Assembly (NCBI GenBank): GCA_017614185.1
Contig: JAGACI010000219.1
Location: forward strand, 1 to 9,568
Direction of reading: 5' to 3'
Origin: Lachnospiraceae bacterium
Lineage (GTDB): Bacteria; Bacillota_A; Clostridia; Lachnospirales; Lachnospiraceae
Length of the DNA stretch: 9,568 nt
Both the position numbers and the translations under genes were made by a program. The first letter of the stretch is position 1; every line of letters starts with the position of its first letter. A model generated the notes under the pieces. That model was not told where the DNA came from. It did not search any database and saw nothing but the letters and a program-made list of their open reading frames with translations. Shown here in pieces: positions 7,010-9,568 of this stretch.

Positions 7010-8269
7010 ATGTTTAAAAGAATATTTGCGCTTACTCTTGCCGCTGTCATGACTTTAGCTCTTGCAGCGTGCGGCAAGGAGGAGCCTGAAGTTATACCGG
7101 AACCTGTCGTGATAACGACTACACCCACACCCAAGCCCAAGACCAAAGTCACATACTGCTATATTGATGAGAATGAGACAGAGTGGCTTAAGGCGTGTGA
7201 AGAAGCATATGAGAAAAAGAACGATGACATCGATATAGAGATAAAACTTACTGACCCTGCCAATCTTTCGGAGAGAGCAGCAGGAGATGCTTTTGAGATT
7301 GAAAGTATGGAAATGGGAGATGCCATCGAAGGAGGTCTTCTTGAAGCTGTCGATTCATACTTGTCAAAGGGTGGAATCAGAAGAGACGAGTATTACGAGA
7401 ATGTCCTAAACATGTTCCTTGAGGGAAGCAGCCTTTATGCCATTCCCGAAAGCTATGACACGGTAGGTCTTTGGTATCACAAATCGCTTTTTGACGCAAA
7501 GGGCGTATCCTATCCAAACGGCGATTTTGCATGGATGAACCTTGTCGATACGGTTGGAAGCATGACTGATGAGGCAGGCGGTGTATACGGCCTTGCTGTG
7601 GACTATAAAAGCCTCATTCCGGTACTTGTAACCATTAATGAGATTGGTGGCTATATCTACGACGAAGACGGCAATATGACCGGATTTGACAGCAATCTTA
7701 CAAGAGCCGGAATTCAGTGCTGGGTTGACCTTATGGATGCGGGATATATCCCTTCCGTAGCCAACATGAATGAGACGGATGCTATTCAGAAACTAATGAA
7801 CAATGAAGCGGCCATCGTATATGGTCTGGCATCTGACTATCAGACACTTAAGGGAAGCGATAATCTTTCAAACTTTAACTGTACATATATCCCGACACTT
7901 GGAGGAAACAGAATTACACCTGTCTTTGGAAGGGGAATTGCCATTTCGGCATCATCCGGTGTCAAAAAGGAAGCTTCTGACTGGATTTCATTCATTATGA
8001 AAGATACTGCGGCACTTGACGGTTTTATGGAAGTCTGTCACGGAGTTCCTGCTTCCATGAAACTTGAGGATAAGTATTCGACTATCGGAGGAGAGGAGCT
8101 TAACCTCTTTATATTTGCGGAAGAGATGAGAGAGAACTCATATAACCTGCCTGTTGTTGCTGATTTTGCGGCCAAGCAGGAGATGATTGCCGATAAGCTT
8201 TCAAATGTGTTTGAACTTAAAAATTCGGTGGATGAGGCCTGTATAGAAATTTGTGGTCAAATAAACTAA
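7010..8269 (+). CDS. Solute-binding lipoprotein, ABC sugar-transporter family 1 type, solitary
   Basis: The 419-residue protein has a lipoprotein signal peptide with lipobox 'LAAC' (lipidated Cys21). A Pro/Thr-rich spacer ('TTTPTPKPK') would hold the binding domain off the membrane. The mature region follows the family 1 binding-protein plan: an early 'GDAFEIESMEMGDAIEGG' segment corresponding to the usual 'GDAPDVF...' region, 'YAIPESYDTVGLWYHKSLFDAKG' in two parts as the typical domain-crossover segment, and a C-terminal helical lobe. AAAGGA at 6997-7002 supports the start. No permease or ATPase adjoins it: a terminator lies upstream and an unrelated gene downstream. It may serve a transporter encoded elsewhere or act as a sensor or adhesin-like binder. 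Codon use is ordinary (Asn 13 AAC, 11 AAT), unlike the binding protein at the left edge, so high expression is less likely. The ligand cannot be told. Confidence 0.88.
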   Translation: MFKRIFALTLAAVMTLALAACGKEEPEVIPEPVVITTTPTPKPKTKVTYCYIDENETEWLKACEEAYEKKNDDIDIEIKLTDPANLSERAAGDAFEIESMEMGDAIEGGLLEAVDSYLSKGGIRRDEYYENVLNMFLEGSSLYAIPESYDTVGLWYHKSLFDAKGVSYPNGDFAWMNLVDTVGSMTDEAGGVYGLAVDYKSLIPVLVTINEIGGYIYDEDGNMTGFDSNLTRAGIQCWVDLMDAGYIPSVANMNETDAIQKLMNNEAAIVYGLASDYQTLKGSDNLSNFNCTYIPTLGGNRITPVFGRGIAISASSGVKKEASDWISFIMKDTAALDGFMEVCHGVPASMKLEDKYSTIGGEELNLFIFAEEMRENSYNLPVVADFAAKQEMIADKLSNVFELKNSVDEACIEICGQIN

Positions 8270-8296
8270 ACTCTTCCATTATTGTCAGAATTCTTG

Positions 8297-8302
8297 TATA
8301 AT
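8297..8302 (+). promoter_or_regulatory. Consensus -10 box (TATAAT) before the phosphoribosyltransferase-like gene
   Basis: A perfect TATAAT lies 33 bases before the start codon at 8335, in a short AT-rich gap without a terminator. The -35 position at 17-bp spacing reads TTCCAT, a poor match. Either the promoter is weak or -35 independent, or the gene is also reached by read-through from the lipoprotein gene. Confidence 0.42.
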
Positions 8303-8334
8303 TAACATATAAACTTACTTAGGGGGTGTTTCTT

Positions 8335-8973
8335 ATGCAAGATTATAAGAAGATTGATTACGCTACCAATAAAGATGTGGTTCTTCGTTATGTTCCGGGA
8401 CATTTCATTACTCCTTATTCACATGTAAACTACTACATGGATTTGACAGATATGAAAGCCCGTCAGAGAGAGGCAAGAGCAACAGGTGAAGAGCTCGCAC
8501 AGCAGTACATGGTAACAGATATAGTGGACACAGTGCTTTGCCTTGACAACATGGAAGTTATCGGCGCATATCTTGCCAACAAGCTTACCAAAGCAGGCGT
8601 ACATTCATTAAATGCCCACCAGACAATCTACATAGCAACACCCGAGTATGATTCGGCAGGACAGATTGTTTTCAGAGAGAACAGCAAGCACATGATCAAG
8701 GGCAAGAAAGTTCTTCTCTTACTTGCTTCCATTTCAACCGGAGGAACAGTTACCAAGGCAATTCATACCGTAAACTATTATGGCGGTGAGATTGTAGGTA
8801 TTTCAGCTATCTTCTCCGCGGCTACAAGAGTTATGGATATTCCTATTCATTATCTCTACAGCCCTTCGGATTTGCCGGATTACATCAAATATAAACCCGA
8901 AGAGTGTCCCATGTGTAAAGCAGGCCAGCCTGTAGATGCACTTTGTAACGGTTTCGGATATTCAATTGTATAA
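8335..8973 (+). CDS. Divergent phosphoribosyltransferase-like protein (orotate PRTase family)
   Basis: I chose the ATG at 8335 because AGGGGG (8321-8326) sits 8 bases upstream; an in-frame GTG at 8326 overlaps that site. The product has 212 residues, the usual size for a type I phosphoribosyltransferase. A hydrophobic strand followed by 'STGGT' (134-138) matches the PRPP-binding loop. The two acidic residues that normally precede the loop (as in V-E-D-V-x-T-T-G-G) are replaced: the stretch reads 'VLLLLASISTGGT' (126-138). C191-x2-C194 lies near the C-terminus. I recall homologues in Lachnospiraceae annotated as orotate phosphoribosyltransferase with the same 'LLLLAS' loop, so this is a lineage family rather than a local mutation. 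No pyrimidine gene adjoins it. Fold call good; orotate as substrate, and even catalysis, doubtful. Confidence 0.75.
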   Translation: MQDYKKIDYATNKDVVLRYVPGHFITPYSHVNYYMDLTDMKARQREARATGEELAQQYMVTDIVDTVLCLDNMEVIGAYLANKLTKAGVHSLNAHQTIYIATPEYDSAGQIVFRENSKHMIKGKKVLLLLASISTGGTVTKAIHTVNYYGGEIVGISAIFSAATRVMDIPIHYLYSPSDLPDYIKYKPEECPMCKAGQPVDALCNGFGYSIV

Positions 8974-8985
8974 GCAGATTTGACC

Positions 8986-9015
8986 AAAAAGCGTGGATGC
9001 TTTCCACGCTTTTTT
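8986..9015 (+). terminator. Strong rho-independent terminator
   Basis: GCGTGGA (8991-8997) pairs perfectly with TCCACGC (9003-9009) around a 5-nt loop. A5 (8986-8990) and T6 (9010-9015) extend the stem to 12 bp and supply the U tract. The A and T flanks mean it could also work on the opposite strand, though no minus-strand gene is seen. Confidence 0.92.
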
Positions 9016-9017
9016 GA

Positions 9018-9046
9018 TTGATTTTTCACATAAAAAGGAATAAGAT
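9018..9046 (+). promoter_or_regulatory. Probable sigma-A-type promoter for the antiporter gene
   Basis: TTGATT (9018-9023) and TAAGAT (9041-9046) stand 17 bases apart, each matching consensus at four of six positions. The site begins just after the T tract of the preceding terminator. The start point would be near 9053, close to the left arm of the hairpin in the leader. Confidence 0.42.
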
Positions 9047-9052
9047 AGAGGA

Positions 9053-9075
9053 TATTACTTCAGGGAAAAGTAATA
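9053..9075 (+). repeat. Perfect inverted repeat in the antiporter 5' leader
   Basis: TATTACTT (9053-9060) and AAGTAATA (9068-9075) form an 8-bp perfect palindrome around a 7-nt loop (CAGGGAA). It ends 5 bases before the GGGGGA ribosome binding site (9081-9086). It could be a repressor operator just downstream of the promoter or an RNA hairpin affecting translation. It matches no riboswitch that I recognise. Confidence 0.5.
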
Positions 9076-9092
9076 CATTTGGGGGAACCAGA

Positions 9093-9568
9093 ATGATAAA
9101 GTATCTTTACCCTGGCTACCCGGAAGTTTCATCTCCGGTTGCCATGATTATTATATCCATATCTTTAATGCTGTTTCTGGGTTTTCTGATGACCCGATTA
9201 ACGAAGAAACTGCGCCTTCCCAATGTTACAGCCTATATCGTAACAGGCATTTTGATTGGGCCTTTTTGCCTTAACATGATTCCTGACAGAGTGGTTACGG
9301 GAATGGATTTTGTGCCTGATATCGCACTCGCTTTCATAGCGTTCAGTACCGGTGAATACTTCAGGATTTCAACTCTTAAAAAGAACGGAATGAAGGTTGT
9401 CATCATTACCCTGCTTGAGGCATTAATGGCTTCTGTCCTGGTATTTGGGGTTGCGTACTGGGTTCTTAACCTAAACCTTGCCTTTTCAATCGTTTTGGGC
9501 GCTTTGGCGTCGGCAACGGCACCTGCTTCAACGGTTATGACCATAAGGCAGACCAAGGCAAAAGGCGA
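9093..9568 (+). CDS. Cation:proton antiporter, CPA2 family (5' part; truncated by window end)
   Basis: An open frame begins at ATG 9093, 6 bases after GGGGGA (9081-9086), and runs to the last base: 158 codons without a stop. The product is very hydrophobic, with helices at about 14-35, 44-63, 74-90, 100-123 and 126-146. The pattern 'LRLPNVTAYIVTGILIGP' (41-58) is the hallmark second-helix segment of CPA2 (KefB/NhaS/GerN-like) sodium or potassium/proton exchangers. 'LGALASATAPAST' matches the helix-5 region, where Thr/Ser/Pro/Asp variants determine electrogenicity; here no Asp pair is seen. The protein exchanges monovalent cations for protons across the cell membrane, in pH or osmotic homeostasis. 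Whether it carries a C-terminal TrkA-N or TrkA-C domain cannot be seen. The gene sits behind its own terminator and promoter, separate from the sugar operon. Confidence 0.85.
   Translation, partial: MIKYLYPGYPEVSSPVAMIIISISLMLFLGFLMTRLTKKLRLPNVTAYIVTGILIGPFCLNMIPDRVVTGMDFVPDIALAFIAFSTGEYFRISTLKKNGMKVVIITLLEALMASVLVFGVAYWVLNLNLAFSIVLGALASATAPASTVMTIRQTKAKG

Noticed and set aside
8283..8288. TTGTCA as a -35 box for the TATAAT at 8297
   Set aside because: The spacing is only 8 bases, far below the 16-18 needed.
8326..8334. GTG start at 8326 giving a 215-residue phosphoribosyltransferase-like protein
   Set aside because: This GTG uses the last base of AGGGGG, which is the ribosome binding site for the ATG at 8335; the ATG has good spacing and matches the N-terminus I recall for homologues.
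9233..9556. 107-codon minus-strand open frame
   Set aside because: It is antisense to the clear transmembrane antiporter gene, which runs on open to the end of the window.

Overview
The window looks like the chromosome of a low-to-mid GC Firmicute, most likely a gut or rumen Lachnospiraceae (Butyrivibrio/Roseburia-like). I base this on purine-rich Shine-Dalgarno sites, a LipO/DUF3502-type sugar-binding protein, the character of the proteins and short intergenic gaps. Genus is an inference. All genes read left to right.

Layout. Bases 1-6843 appear to be the 3' part of a carbohydrate-utilisation operon. It holds the C-terminal part of a highly expressed extracellular sugar-binding protein; a strong intercistronic hairpin; a 1226-residue secreted, membrane-tethered protein with CBM9/DOMON-like modules and a DUF4832 glycoside-hydrolase-like C-terminal half; a Gfo/Idh/MocA oxidoreductase of the cysteine-cluster subgroup; and a kinase strongly resembling N-acetylhexosamine 1-kinase (NahK). 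The last three genes are tightly packed (ATGA overlap, then a 1-nt gap), and a rho-independent terminator closes the unit. Bases 6904-8269 hold a solitary solute-binding lipoprotein with its own likely promoter. Bases 8270-9015 hold a 212-residue phosphoribosyltransferase-like protein and a strong terminator. Bases 9016-9568 hold a promoter, a 5' UTR hairpin and the start of a CPA2-type cation:proton antiporter that runs off the window.

How the genes may work together. The binding protein would capture an oligosaccharide for an ABC importer whose permeases lie outside the window. The DUF4832 protein would bind or cleave a glycan at the cell surface. Inside the cell, the oxidoreductase would modify a released sugar and the NahK-like kinase would phosphorylate it at C1. 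The kinase is the best substrate clue and points to N-acetylhexosamines, as in host or mucin glycans, but no substrate is proven by the sequence. The DUF4832 + Gfo/Idh/MocA + NahK-like combination is the most interesting system here. The last three genes look unrelated to it.

I saw no tRNA, rRNA, CRISPR array, insertion sequence or attachment site.
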